Shown: positions 15,873 through 27,112, numbered from the stretch's first letter. The stretch: DNA of 64,000 bases from Acidipropionibacterium timonense (GCF_900605005.1 NZ_LR027558.1:1916949-1980948); one strand, 5' to 3'. Translations and numbers: made by a program. The notes: generated from the sequence alone by a model not told the origin.

Positions 15873-16976
15873 TCAGTGGACGACGAGCTCGATCCGCTGG
15901 AACTCCTTGACGTCCGAGTACCCGGTCGACGCCATGGCCTGACGCAGGCCACCGACGAGGTTCATCGTCCCGTCCGGGATGTGCGAGGGCCCGTTGACGA
16001 CCTCGGCGAGGGTGCCGACGGTGTCGAAGTGCACCCGCTCGCCGCGCGGCAGACGCGGGTGCCAGGCCTCGGCCCCCCAGTGCCATCCCTTGCCCGGGGC
16101 CTCCTGGGCCCGGGCCAGCGGGGACCCGACCATGACGGCGTCCGCCCCGCAGGCGATGGCCTTGGCGATGTCGCCCGACCGTCCCACCGAGCCGTCCGCG
16201 ATGAGGTGGACGTAGCGTCCACCCGACTCGTCCATGTAGTCACGACGGGCCTCGGCGACGTCGGCGATGGCCGAGGCCATGGGCACCTCGATGCCGAGGA
16301 CCTGGCGGGTCGTGTGGGCCGCGCCACCCCCGAATCCGACGAGCACCCCGGCGGCCCCGGTGCGCATGAGGTGCAGGGCCGTCTGGTACGAGGCGCATCC
16401 GCCGACGATGACCGGCACGTCGAGCTCGTAGATGAACTTGCGCAGGTCGAGCACCTCGGCGGCGTCCGAAACGTGCTCGGCGGAGACCGTCGTCCCGCGG
16501 ATGACGAAGAAGTCGACCCCGGAGGCGACGACGGCGTCGGCGTAGCGGGCGGCGTTCTTGGGTGACAGGGACCCGGCCACCGGCACGTCGGCGGCCCGGA
16601 TCTGCGCCATCCGCGCGCCGATGAGCTCCGGTTTGATCGGCTCGGCGTAGATCTCCTGCATCCGGGCGGTGACGCGCAGGTCGTCACCGAGCTCGGCGAG
16701 CTCCTCGAAGAACGGGGTCGGGTCCTCGTAGCGGGTCCACAGGCCCTCGAGGTTGAGCACCCCCAGACCGCCCAGACGTCCGAACTCGATGGCCGTCGCC
16801 GGGCTCATGACCGAGTCCATGGGGGCGGCCATGATGGGGAAGTCGAAGGTGAGGGCGTCGATCCGCCACTCGAGGTTGACCATCTCGGTTCCCCGGGTGC
16901 GCCTGGACGGGACGATGGCGATGTCGTCGAGCCCGTAGGCGTGGGTGGCGCGCTTGCTGCGTCCGATGTCGTACAT
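15873..16976 (-). CDS. guaB3: GuaB3-family IMP dehydrogenase-related protein
   Basis: A 367-residue TIM-barrel protein of the IMPDH/GMPR superfamily, related to actinobacterial GuaB3. It lacks the CBS insertion of true IMP dehydrogenase. At the active-site loop, where GuaB has ICTTR with the catalytic Cys, this protein reads GGAAHTTRQVLGIEVPMA, so His replaces Cys. The phosphate-binding part [20 protein letters not shown] is kept. This argues against ordinary IMP oxidation; a GMP-reductase-type or other nucleotide role has been discussed for the family. GAGGAG precedes the ATG. It lies 48 bp after guaB on the same strand, probably co-transcribed. Confidence 0.9.
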   Translation of the reverse strand: MYDIGRSKRATHAYGLDDIAIVPSRRTRGTEMVNLEWRIDALTFDFPIMAAPMDSVMSPATAIEFGRLGGLGVLNLEGLWTRYEDPTPFFEELAELGDDLRVTARMQEIYAEPIKPELIGARMAQIRAADVPVAGSLSPKNAARYADAVVASGVDFFVIRGTTVSAEHVSDAAEVLDLRKFIYELDVPVIVGGCASYQTALHLMRTGAAGVLVGFGGGAAHTTRQVLGIEVPMASAIADVAEARRDYMDESGGRYVHLIADGSVGRSGDIAKAIACGADAVMVGSPLARAQEAPGKGWHWGAEAWHPRLPRGERVHFDTVGTLAEVVNGPSHIPDGTMNLVGGLRQAMASTGYSDVKEFQRIELVVH

Positions 16977-17024
16977 GTCTCCTCGTCCCCGACGCCGCCG
17001 GTTGTCCCGGAGGACGTCGTCGTG

Positions 17025-18569
<1,545 letters not shown>

Positions 18570-18599
18570 CTAGACCCGGCCCGTCGGGGGTCGAGGGGC

Positions 18600-20027
18600 T
18601 CAGTCGGCCCCAGGTCGGTCGGCAGCCCCGAGCCGGTCCGAGGCCGGACGCCAGAGCATGGCGGTGCCCACCGCGACGAGGGGCAGGGCCAGGAAGGGCG
18701 AGGAGAACCACTGGAGGAAGCTCAGGGCGACCACCGCCACGGTGAGGATCGTCAGGGCGGTGAGCCGGCGGGACCCGAACGTCGTCACCGCGACGAGCAG
18801 CAGCGGACCGACGAGGTACCACGGCTGCAGCCCTGCACCGCACAGGGCGAAGGCCAGGAGGACGCCGGCCTGGAGGAGCAGCGGATCGGCCGGGCGGCCC
18901 GGGTTCCCCGTCCGCCCGGGGACCGGCCCCCACCGCACCCAGCAGACGATGATCGCTGCAGCCGTGAGGACCAGGCTCGTCGCCGTGGCCGCAGGGACCA
19001 GGGAGGTCACCGGAACCCCGGTCCAGCCGATGATCTGGACGAGGAGCGCGATGGGCGCGTCGCTCGTCACCGACGCCGGGCTGCCGGCGGTGTCATTGAG
19101 CCACCCCAGGCCCAGCCCGCCGATGGCGGAGATGGCCGCGAAGGAGCCGATCGCGGGCAGCGCCCCAGCCAGGGCTTCGAGGACCAGCCGTCCCCAGCCG
19201 TCCCGCTGCCGACCCGACCTCACCGCCTCGACGTGGACGAGAGCGACCAGCCCCAGGCCGAAGAGCACCCCGGGCTGCTTGAGCGTCCCAGCAAGTCCGA
19301 CGAGGAGACCACCGGCGACCAGACCTGCCCAGGAACGGCCGGACCGGGCGAGGGTCCAGCCGACGACCAGGGCCCAGAGCCCCACGGCGCACTGGAGGCC
19401 GTCGTTGTGCATCCCCCCGACGACGTGCAGCAGCACGAGGGGATTGGCGACGGTGAACCACCGGACGCGGTCGACGTCGGCGCCGGCCAGCTGGGCCAGG
19501 CAGGTGACAGCCAGCCCGATGAGCACGAGGGCGAGGAGGCCGGGGATCCTCATCGCCACCGTCGACCAGTACGGGTGGTAGCCGGCGAGCGCCGTCATGG
19601 CGGCCTGGATCCACAGCGACCCGGGCGGGTAGACCGCGGTCGTCGCGACCCAGTGCGCGTCGACATGGAGCCCGAGATCGGCGGCCCGACCCTGGGGCAC
19701 GAGGTAGGGGTTCATCCCGTGGGCGAGCAGCCAGCCCTGGGCGGCGTAGGCCCAGGCGTCGAGGCTGAGCAGCGGCGGGACCGGCAGCAACGGGACGGTC
19801 CACGCCCCGACCATGAGGGCACGGTGTCCTCGCAGTGGCCGTGATCGCAGCCAGGCCCACACGAGCGCGACGACACCCAGGGCTCCCGCCACCCAGGACG
19901 CCATCTCGACCGGGGAGGTACCGGGGACATGCCCCGGATAGCGGTCGGCGAGGGCCCACAGGGCCAACAGGAGGCTGCCGACCGTGCCGACGAGGAGCAC
20001 CTCGCCGAGTCGTCGGTGGTCGGTCAT
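18600..20027 (-). CDS. mptB: Polyprenol-phosphomannose-dependent alpha-1,6-mannosyltransferase, MptB-like
   Basis: Integral-membrane GT-C glycosyltransferase that extends the alpha-1,6-mannan core of lipomannan-type lipoglycans, using polyprenyl-phosphomannose outside the membrane. At 475 residues it has about twelve hydrophobic helices. Family blocks SLDAWAYAAQGWLLAHGMNP, AVYPPGSLWIQAA, LVLLHVVGGMHNDGLQ and GTLKQPGVLFGLGL are clear; the Asp in SLDAWAY is the expected catalytic residue of the first loop. GAAGGG lies before the ATG. A second mannosyltransferase (GT4) lies at 33 kb, so lipoglycan synthesis genes are split across the window. Confidence 0.9.
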   Translation of the reverse strand: MTDHRRLGEVLLVGTVGSLLLALWALADRYPGHVPGTSPVEMASWVAGALGVVALVWAWLRSRPLRGHRALMVGAWTVPLLPVPPLLSLDAWAYAAQGWLLAHGMNPYLVPQGRAADLGLHVDAHWVATTAVYPPGSLWIQAAMTALAGYHPYWSTVAMRIPGLLALVLIGLAVTCLAQLAGADVDRVRWFTVANPLVLLHVVGGMHNDGLQCAVGLWALVVGWTLARSGRSWAGLVAGGLLVGLAGTLKQPGVLFGLGLVALVHVEAVRSGRQRDGWGRLVLEALAGALPAIGSFAAISAIGGLGLGWLNDTAGSPASVTSDAPIALLVQIIGWTGVPVTSLVPAATATSLVLTAAAIIVCWVRWGPVPGRTGNPGRPADPLLLQAGVLLAFALCGAGLQPWYLVGPLLLVAVTTFGSRRLTALTILTVAVVALSFLQWFSSPFLALPLVAVGTAMLWRPASDRLGAADRPGAD

Positions 20028-20081
20028 GGACGTCCCTTCACTCGGTCGCTCCCAGCGTAGTGGGGTGGGGCGACAGGAAGC

Positions 20082-20110
20082 GGCCCCGGGACCGCGCGGG
20101 TCCCGGGGCC
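20082..20110 (-). terminator. Terminator downstream of groEL
   Basis: GGCCCCGGGACC and GGTCCCGGGGCC form a 12-bp perfect stem with a 5-nt loop, 22 nt after the groEL stop. Confidence 0.8.
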
Positions 20111-20132
20111 GATCAGCCGTGAGCTCAGCGAC

Positions 20133-21728
<1,596 letters not shown>

Positions 21729-21736
21729 TCAGTGCC

Positions 21737-22033
21737 TCACTTCTCGACGACGGCGAGGATGTCGCGCGCGTTGAGCAGCAGGTACTCGTTGCCGTCGTAC
21801 TTGACCTCGGTGCCGCCGTACTTGGAGAAGATGACGACGTCGCCCTCCTTGACGTCCATGGGGACGCGGACGCCCTTGTCGTCGACGCGGCCGGGGCCGG
21901 CGGCGACGACCTTGCCCTCCTGCGGCTTCTCCTTGGCGGTGTCCGGGATGACGAGTCCGGAAGCGGTGGTCTGCTCGGCCTCGAGAGGCTGGACGAGGAC
22001 GCGGTCCTCGAGCGGCTTGATCGTGGTTGCCAC
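21737..22033 (-). CDS. groES: Co-chaperonin GroES (Hsp10)
   Basis: 10-kDa lid of the GroEL chamber. The GTG start is chosen because AAAGGGG lies just upstream and the product begins (M)[19 protein letters not shown], the normal start of the family; the open frame continues upstream without support. The 98 residues include the mobile loop (about 17-32, [20 protein letters not shown]) and the roof-loop region [15 protein letters not shown]. It ends with [12 protein letters not shown]. First gene of the groES-groEL operon, regulated by HrcA through two CIRCE-like operators about 105-175 bp upstream. Confidence 0.98.
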   Translation of the reverse strand: MATTIKPLEDRVLVQPLEAEQTTASGLVIPDTAKEKPQEGKVVAAGPGRVDDKGVRVPMDVKEGDVVIFSKYGGTEVKYDGNEYLLLNARDILAVVEK

Positions 22034-22137
22034 GTCAAGACCCCTTTCATGATGAAGACGGATGTTTCGTTGTCTCTCGCCAGGGGTTGCGAGCCCCGAG
22101 CGTGCGGGCCGTCTGCGTCGCGGGTGCGTCAGGTCCG

Positions 22138-22164
22138 TTGGCACACTCACCACGAGAGTGCCAA
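22138..22164 (-). promoter_or_regulatory. CIRCE operator, promoter-downstream copy
   Basis: TTGGCACAC-N9-GAGTGCCAA matches the HrcA operator (TTAGCACTC-N9-GAGTGCTAA) with a few changes. It covers the predicted transcription start of groES. Confidence 0.75.
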
Positions 22165-22169
22165 CAAGA

Positions 22170-22198
22170 AACGTACACCGGGGTTAGCACTCAGGCAA
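22170..22198 (-). promoter_or_regulatory. groES-groEL promoter
   Basis: On the minus strand TTGCCT and TACGTT are 17 bp apart. The -35 box lies inside the upstream CIRCE spacer and the -10 box between the two CIRCE copies, so HrcA would block polymerase at both sites. Confidence 0.7.
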
Positions 22199-22210
22199 CA
22201 CGAGTGCCAA
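22184..22210 (-). promoter_or_regulatory. CIRCE operator, promoter-upstream copy
   Basis: TTAGCACTC-N9-GAGTGCCAA is a one-mismatch CIRCE element overlapping the -35 box of the groES promoter. The HrcA gene is not in the window. Confidence 0.9.
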
Positions 22211-22235
22211 GGGCGGGTGAGCCGACCTCCCCGAC

Positions 22236-22303
22236 GCAATGTGGCACGAACCGGCCGAGGCGGTACCTGGTGGCCCTACAGCGGTCGATGCGTGCCACAT
22301 TGC
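22236..22303. repeat. 68-bp dispersed inverted-repeat element, copy A
   Basis: The ends GCAATGTGGCACG and CGTGCCACATTGC are a 13-bp perfect inverted repeat. The interior starts AACCGGCCGAGG like copy B and then diverges. Confidence 0.85.
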
Positions 22304-22408
22304 CGTCGTCGCGTGACGAGACGGCGACCCCGGGGAGCTACGAACGGGACGCTGCGGCTCGCGGTCGGTGCCCCGGGCACTCCCGGGCGGCGCGGCGTCG
22401 CCCACGTT

Positions 22409-22549
22409 GCTCCGGAAACCTCCGTCCCCCCAGCCCTCCTTGCCGTCCCTGCTCCGGAAGCTGCACCATGCTCCGTGTATTCGGGGCGCACGGTGCACCT
22501 TCCGGAGCTTCGTGGGATGCGGGCCGACGGCGTCGGCCGTTTCCGGAGC
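22409..22549. repeat. Nested inverted repeats with GCTCCGGAA/TTCCGGAGC arms
   Basis: Outer arms GCTCCGGAAAC (22409-22419) and GTTTCCGGAGC (22539-22549) are perfectly complementary. Inside, GCTCCGGAAG (22451-22460) pairs with CTTCCGGAGC (22499-22508), continued by TGCACC/GGTGCA after one unpaired base per side. The inner hairpin spans 58 bp. Confidence 0.75.
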
Positions 22550-22868
22550 AGGGTGCGACCACAGCGGTGCCGAGCATTGTCGGGGCCCAGCACTGTCGGG
22601 CCCCAGCATCGTCAAGGCGTGCGGCGCCGTCGCCTCCCCTGCAGGTCCGGGACACCGCCGGGCCACCGGAGCCGGGCCCGCGCCATGACGGCGTCTGCCC
22701 AGGTCTGGGGCACCGCAACTCCGGATGACGCGGAGCCGGCCGGACGAGGGCTCGCCGACGCCACCGATCCACAACAGGGTCGTCATCTCCGGAAGCGCGA
22801 CCTCGGCGGTCCTCGTCGCCGGCGCCGACCGGTCCGAACCTCGCGCCGGGATCGTCGGTCGGTCGGCT

Positions 22869-22936
22869 GCAATGTGGCACGACCCGGCCGAGGGACCACC
22901 CGATGCCCCGACCTCGACGAATCCGTTCCACATTGC
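22869..22936. repeat. 68-bp dispersed inverted-repeat element, copy B
   Basis: GCAATGTGGCACGACCCGGC at the left end and GTTCCACATTGC at the right end. One mismatch breaks the arm pairing. The length is the same as the other copies. Confidence 0.85.
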
Positions 22937-23079
22937 AGTCATGGGGAGCTGCGATTCGGAGCGGGAGTCCGACTCGCCCGACGATCCGCACCCCCGATCG
23001 CCTGTCCACCATCGATGAGTACCCCGACCGCCCGTACCCCGTCCACGGATCCCCGTCGATGAGTCCCCGGACCGTCGAC

Positions 23080-24255
23080 TCAGCTGACGGTGACCCGCGT
23101 CGCCACCACTGCCCGGGCCCCGTCGACGGTCGGCGTGCAGATGAGGGTCGCGCTGGCCGGTCCGGAGGGACGCAGGCGTCGTCGCAGGGCTGCCGGATCG
23201 ACGTCGAGGCCCCGCTTCTTCACCTCGAGGGTGCCGACGTGATGGTCCCGTACCCATCCGCGAAGCACCTTCTCCGACATCGGCAGCGACTCCTCCACCT
23301 TGAACCATCTGAGCCACGGGCTGGTCCAGGGGCGGTCGGCGGTCAGGTAGGCGATCCCACGGCTCACCGTGCGGGCATCGGGATGGCCCTCGACGAGGGT
23401 CCCCGACGCACGGGCACGGATGGCCGCCGGATGGGGTTCGGCCAGGTAGGACCCGACCGGACCCGGGTCGGGCTCGGGAGAGTCGCCGCCCACCACCTCG
23501 TCCCCAGGCACGAGCACTGCGGAGGCCCCGCGCCCCATCCGGGGCCCCTTCCAGATGGTGGCCTCGACGAGGTCCCCACGGCTCCCCACGAAGGTGGTGG
23601 CGGCATCCCCCGGGAGGACGCCGCGATCGACCCCGGGGGCCATCTTGACCACGGTGACCCACGGGCCCTCGAGGACCCGGGTGACGAAGGGCCACGGCGG
23701 CCGGATGTCCTCCAGACGCCAACTGCGCCCACGCCCACCCCGTCGGGCGGGATCGAGGAGGACAGCGGTCTCCGGGCCGGCACCCGACACGAGGTCCGCA
23801 GCGACCGCGGTGGCGTCGGCGGCAACCACCCGTGCCCCGGGCAGGTTGTGGGCCGCGAGCGTGGCCACCGCCGGATCGATCTCGACCGCGGTCACCTCGA
23901 GTCCGGCGTCGAGACAGGCGCGGGCATCCGCGCCGCACGAACACCCGAGGTCAATGACCCGACGCACGCCGGCAGCCACGAGACGCTCCGCACGCCACGT
24001 CGAGACCTCGCCGCGGGTGGCCTGCTCGAGGCCGTCCCGGGTCCACAGCATCGAGCGTGCCACCTCGCCGATCTTGGTGACCGCACGCTCGGTCATGGAC
24101 GCCTGGTCGAGGGCCGCGGCGGCCAGGTCGGGGGCGAATTGCGAGCGCAGACGCGCAGCGGCACCGAGGGAGTCCGGGTCGGACTCAGCGCGGGCGACCT
24201 CGAGGGCCCTGTCACCCTCCGGTCCGACCAACGCCCGGGCCACCTCGACATCCAC
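23080..24255 (-). CDS. Class I SAM-dependent methyltransferase with THUMP-like C-terminal domain
   Basis: Probable RNA methyltransferase of unknown target. The N-terminal third is helical. The Rossmann methyltransferase core (about 95-250) has motif I VIDLGCSCGADARACLDAG, acidic VTAVEIDP, and AVLLDPARRGGRG as the substrate-site motif. The C-terminal 130 residues resemble the THUMP-like domain found with such enzymes (LRWFKVEESLPMSEKVLRGW, HVGTLEVKKRGLDVDPAALR). The GTG start is supported by TAGGGT 6 nt upstream, pointing to a leaderless mRNA. It stands alone between two repeat-rich gaps. The exact substrate cannot be read from sequence. Confidence 0.85.
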   Translation of the reverse strand: MDVEVARALVGPEGDRALEVARAESDPDSLGAAARLRSQFAPDLAAAALDQASMTERAVTKIGEVARSMLWTRDGLEQATRGEVSTWRAERLVAAGVRRVIDLGCSCGADARACLDAGLEVTAVEIDPAVATLAAHNLPGARVVAADATAVAADLVSGAGPETAVLLDPARRGGRGRSWRLEDIRPPWPFVTRVLEGPWVTVVKMAPGVDRGVLPGDAATTFVGSRGDLVEATIWKGPRMGRGASAVLVPGDEVVGGDSPEPDPGPVGSYLAEPHPAAIRARASGTLVEGHPDARTVSRGIAYLTADRPWTSPWLRWFKVEESLPMSEKVLRGWVRDHHVGTLEVKKRGLDVDPAALRRRLRPSGPASATLICTPTVDGARAVVATRVTVS

Positions 24256-24261
24256 GCCGGC

Positions 24262-24267
24262 ACCCTA
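24262..24267 (-). promoter_or_regulatory. -10 box for leaderless methyltransferase mRNA
   Basis: TAGGGT on the minus strand lies 6 nt from the GTG start. This decides the start of the THUMP-like methyltransferase. Confidence 0.6.
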
Positions 24268-24285
24268 CGCCAGTCGCCGGAGGAC

Positions 24286-24353
24286 GCAATGTGGCACGAC
24301 TCGCCTCGATCCGCCCCGACCGTGTGCGCAGCCCCTTGGAAGTGCCACATTGC
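24286..24353. repeat. 68-bp dispersed inverted-repeat element, copy C
   Basis: GCAATGTGGCAC and GTGCCACATTGC form the ends. Flanking GGAC/GTCC extends the inverted repeat to 16 bp. It lies 30 bp upstream of the methyltransferase start. Confidence 0.88.
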
Positions 24354-24364
24354 GTCCCCGGAGG

Positions 24365-24424
24365 GGCCCGTCGGGGCGCGTCCGGCGTCGATGAGCCCGT
24401 ACAGGCCCGTCGGGGCCCGTCCGG
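24365..24424. repeat. 21-bp direct repeat pair
   Basis: GGCCCGTCGGGG-C-GCGTCCGG at 24365-24385 recurs with one mismatch at 24404-24424, directly after the 68-bp element copy C. Confidence 0.6.
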
Positions 24425-24496
24425 GCCATGGGCCGTGGTCCCGACGTACTCCCACGTCCCCGGCCACCGTGCGTCAAGGCCGGTGGCCCGGACGCC

Positions 24497-24982
24497 TCAC
24501 AACACGGTGCAGGTCCATCCCGTCGGCCGACCGTTCTCGTACGGGATGCAGCCGTGGAACTGCCCGACCCCCTCGTCGAAGACGAGCGGCAGGAAGTACC
24601 GGTCGCCCTCCCACATGGGCAGCTCCGCCAGGTGGTCGATCCTCTCCCAGGTGAGCGGCCCCTCCTCATTGGCCTCCGGCACCACCCCGTGCCATCGGTC
24701 CACGACGAAGACGAGCCCGAAGTGGTCCTCACCGTGCGGGCCGAACCCGGGCCAGGACACCGTGCCACGCAGCCTCATCGAGTCGACCTCGATCCGGGCC
24801 TCCTCGCGCAACTCACGCCTCATGCCGGCGGCGACGTCCTCCCCCGGCTCGACCTTCCCACCCAGGCCGTTGTACTTGCCGAGCTGGTCGTCATCGGGGC
24901 GGGCCACCCGGTGCACCATGAGCACTCGCTGTCCGTCGGGGTGCAGGACGAATCCGAGCGTGGTGAGGATCGGCGTCATCAT
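24497..24982 (-). CDS. Nudix hydrolase (MutT/8-oxo-dGTP diphosphatase-like)
   Basis: Pyrophosphohydrolase of nucleotide-like substrates, perhaps cleaning 8-oxo-dGTP. The 161 residues start MMTPILTTLGFVLHPDGQRV. The Nudix box is GGKVEPGEDVAAGMRRELRE followed by EA, with the catalytic Glu residues kept. GKYNGLGG just before it is typical of MutT/MTH1-type proteins. The upstream minus strand has AAGGAT 6 nt before the first ATG, which may be a weak -10 box or a ribosome site; earlier in-frame starts are unsupported. It is divergent from a second Nudix gene, with only 33 bp between the starts. Confidence 0.87.
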   Translation of the reverse strand: MMTPILTTLGFVLHPDGQRVLMVHRVARPDDDQLGKYNGLGGKVEPGEDVAAGMRRELREEARIEVDSMRLRGTVSWPGFGPHGEDHFGLVFVVDRWHGVVPEANEEGPLTWERIDHLAELPMWEGDRYFLPLVFDEGVGQFHGCIPYENGRPTGWTCTVL

Positions 24983-25003
24983 GGCCCCATCCTTGCGCAC
25001 GCC

Positions 25004-25009
25004 TACGCT
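25004..25009 (+). promoter_or_regulatory. -10 box for leaderless Nudix mRNA
   Basis: TACGCT lies 6 nt before the ATG at 25016. Confidence 0.6.
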
Positions 25010-25015
25010 GGCCCC

Positions 25016-25495
25016 ATGGCACACCCCAGCCCTGACTCCCACGGCCGCACCCGAGCCGCCACCCGCGCCCTCGTCATCCGGGACGGCCGGCTGCTCGTCG
25101 AGACCAATGACGACGGCGACGTCGAGTGGTGGTCACTGCCCGGAGGCGGGCAGGAGTTCGGCGAGACCAAGGAGGAGGGGCTGCGGCGCGAGTGTCGCGA
25201 GGAGATCGGGTGCGACGTCGTCGTCGGTCCCCTCGCCCTGGCCCTCGACTACATCGGGGCCCATCACCGATTCGGCGAGGACCTCTTCTGCCAGACCGAG
25301 GTGTACTTCTGGTGCACCTTGCCGCCCGACGCCGAACCGACCCCGACCGCGGCCGGCCGGGACGACCACCAGACCGGGATCGCCTGGGTGAGCCTCGAGG
25401 ACCTGCCCGGCTCCCCGTTCTTCCCCCAGCGCGTCGCCCGCTGGCTCAACGAGGACCCGGGGACCCGGCCCCGGTGGCTGGGTGACGCCGACTGA
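25016..25495 (+). CDS. Nudix domain-containing protein
   Basis: A second Nudix hydrolase, 159 residues, not closely similar to its divergent neighbour. The start is fixed by the leaderless -10 box and by the absence of a better site upstream. Residues from RAATRALVIRDGRLLVETND lead to the Nudix box GGGQEFGETKEEGLRRECRE followed by EIG. Beyond it, the long loop with QTEVYFWCTL and a TGIAWVSLEDLPG segment is typical of ADP-ribose or nucleoside-diphosphate sugar hydrolases, but the substrate cannot be assigned. Monocistronic and convergent with pepC. Confidence 0.87.
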   Translation: MAHPSPDSHGRTRAATRALVIRDGRLLVETNDDGDVEWWSLPGGGQEFGETKEEGLRRECREEIGCDVVVGPLALALDYIGAHHRFGEDLFCQTEVYFWCTLPPDAEPTPTAAGRDDHQTGIAWVSLEDLPGSPFFPQRVARWLNEDPGTRPRWLGDAD

Positions 25496-25509
25496 CCCCA
25501 CCCGGCACC

Positions 25510-25535
25510 GGCCCGATGGCGTGGCGCCACGGGCC
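25510..25535. terminator. Terminator hairpin between Nudix gene and pepC
   Basis: GGCCCG-AT-GGCG pairs with CGCC-A-CGGGCC around a 3-nt loop, between convergent genes. Confidence 0.5.
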
Positions 25536-25584
25536 CGGGGCGGCGCCCCCGTCGAAGCCGGGAGGCCCTCCTACCGGGTAGCCG

Positions 25585-26919
25585 TCACAGGACGTCCCAC
25601 TCGGGGATGACCGTGAGTTCCCCGTCGAGCGCGGCCTGCTGGTCCGCCGTCAGCCGCGACTTCGGCACGATGACCTCGAAGACGTACTCGTCGAACCACG
25701 AGTCGTTCATGGTGAAGAAGCCCTTGGTGCCGACCTCGTCACCCCAGGAGTTCTCGACCCTCCAGCGCACCGGCCTGCCGTCGACGAGGTCGACCCCGAC
25801 GAAGGTCATGGCATGGGTCGGACCGCTGTGGTGCAGCCGCATCCGGTCCGCCTTGGAGATGCCCAGGTCGACGCCGTAGAGGCTGTCGTAGTCGTGGAGC
25901 TTGACGTCCCACACCCCGAGCTTGCGGTCGAACTGCTTCTTGACGTCGCAGGAGAACCACACCGGCTCCCCGGCCCTGATCGACTCGATGGCCAGAGACT
26001 TGATCTCGTCGACCCTGGCGGTGACGAAGGAGTACGGCGTCCCGCCCTCCATCCACGGGGTGTGCTCGAGGACGTAGCCGTGGCCGACCGGGTGCTCGGC
26101 GCGCGGATCGTCGACGACCGAGACGTACTCGCGCAGGTTCTCCGTGACGACCTGGGAGGCGAACTCGAGCGGGGTGAATTCGCCGACTCGGTGGAAGTTC
26201 TTGTCCTTGTCGCGGTACTGCCAGGTGAACCGCTGCGGCGGAGTGCCCAGGTGGATGGCCAGCACCCGCCAGGCGTCCTCGAGCCCCTGGCGTCGGACCT
26301 CCTCGGTGCGTCGCGACGCCTCGGCCGGGTCGGAGTCGGTGGCCGCGGCCCGCAGCAGCCCGATGGTGCGCCGGACGATGGTGTCGAGGGCGCGGTTCAT
26401 CTGGTCGGTGTTGCCGGCCGACTCGGTGTCGGGCATGGCCCACTGCGGCACCAGACCGTACTTGACGACGATGTCGACGAACTGGATCCAGTAGCCGCCG
26501 TCACCCACCCCGTCCTCGAGGAGGTTGCGCACCTGCTCGTCCTCGAGGGGACGATCGGCGGTGGCGATGGCCCTGGCCAGGATGTGGTTGACCTTCTCGA
26601 TCTTGTCGAAGAAGGCGATGTAGTTCTGGGAGAACTCGAAGTCCTCGAGCGAGAGCTGCTTCATGACCTTGGCGCGCAGGACGTTGAGCCCGGCGAACTC
26701 CCAGCATCGACCCGAGTGCTTCTGGTTGGCGACCTTCCAGGCATCGAGCCGCTCCGAGGTCGTCTCGTCGATGCCGTTGAGGACGTCGCGGTCGAGGCTG
26801 ACGGTGTCGGCGTCGGTACCGGTGACGGCGTTCTGGACGATGCGCGAGGTCGGGTCGGCGCGGAAGGCGTCGGCACGGTCGGCGCTGAAGGACGCGTCGA
26901 GGGCGAGGGATTCACTCAT
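25585..26919 (-). CDS. pepC: Aminopeptidase C / bleomycin hydrolase (peptidase C1B)
   Basis: Cytoplasmic hexameric cysteine aminopeptidase that trims N-terminal residues from peptides. The chosen ATG follows AGGAG at 10 nt; an upstream in-frame start lacks a site. The 444-residue product has the papain-type triad: Cys in NQKHSGRCWEFAGLNVLR, His in PTHAMTFVGVDLVDG, Asn in RWRVENSWGDEVG. Other family blocks are FSQNYIAFFDKIEKVNHIL and EHTPWMEGGTPYSFV. Length matches Lactobacillus PepC. It stands alone; it probably serves peptide nutrition together with transporters outside this window. Confidence 0.96.
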   Translation of the reverse strand: MSESLALDASFSADRADAFRADPTSRIVQNAVTGTDADTVSLDRDVLNGIDETTSERLDAWKVANQKHSGRCWEFAGLNVLRAKVMKQLSLEDFEFSQNYIAFFDKIEKVNHILARAIATADRPLEDEQVRNLLEDGVGDGGYWIQFVDIVVKYGLVPQWAMPDTESAGNTDQMNRALDTIVRRTIGLLRAAATDSDPAEASRRTEEVRRQGLEDAWRVLAIHLGTPPQRFTWQYRDKDKNFHRVGEFTPLEFASQVVTENLREYVSVVDDPRAEHPVGHGYVLEHTPWMEGGTPYSFVTARVDEIKSLAIESIRAGEPVWFSCDVKKQFDRKLGVWDVKLHDYDSLYGVDLGISKADRMRLHHSGPTHAMTFVGVDLVDGRPVRWRVENSWGDEVGTKGFFTMNDSWFDEYVFEVIVPKSRLTADQQAALDGELTVIPEWDVL

Positions 26920-27112
26920 GAGGTCGGTCTCCTGGGTCGGGTCGGGCAACGGACGTGGACGTGCCGAGTGACTCGGGCGTCCACGTCACACTCTGCCACC
27001 GACCGCCGACAGGTCCGCCCGTCAGTAACGGCCGACCGACCCGCCCTGTCGGACCGCGGCACGTCGCCGACCGCGGACGCCCGGCACGCGTCCGCGGGCC
27101 GCTGCCGGAGTC

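Larger units (their letters stand above)
22211..23079. other. Gene-poor repeat-rich intergenic region
   Basis: About 870 bp without a gene I can support: open frames are long on several frames at once, as expected of GC-rich noncoding DNA, and none has a ribosome site or recognisable protein. It contains two copies of the 68-bp element, nested GCTCCGGAA inverted repeats, and degenerate short repeats around 22573-22620 (AGCA-T/C-TGTCGGGGCCC type). Confidence 0.6.

Noticed and set aside
22236-22303. The 68-bp element as a coding motif (AMWH...CHIA is conserved in one frame)
   Set aside because: The apparent peptide conservation comes only from the palindromic arms; inner residues vary and no copy has a proper start or stop context.
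22184-23944. A very long reverse-strand open frame (586 codons) across the gap after groES and into the methyltransferase region
   Set aside because: Composition is Arg/Gly/Pro-rich noise, it covers CIRCE and repeats, it overlaps a real gene on the same strand in another frame, and no domain or ribosome site is visible.
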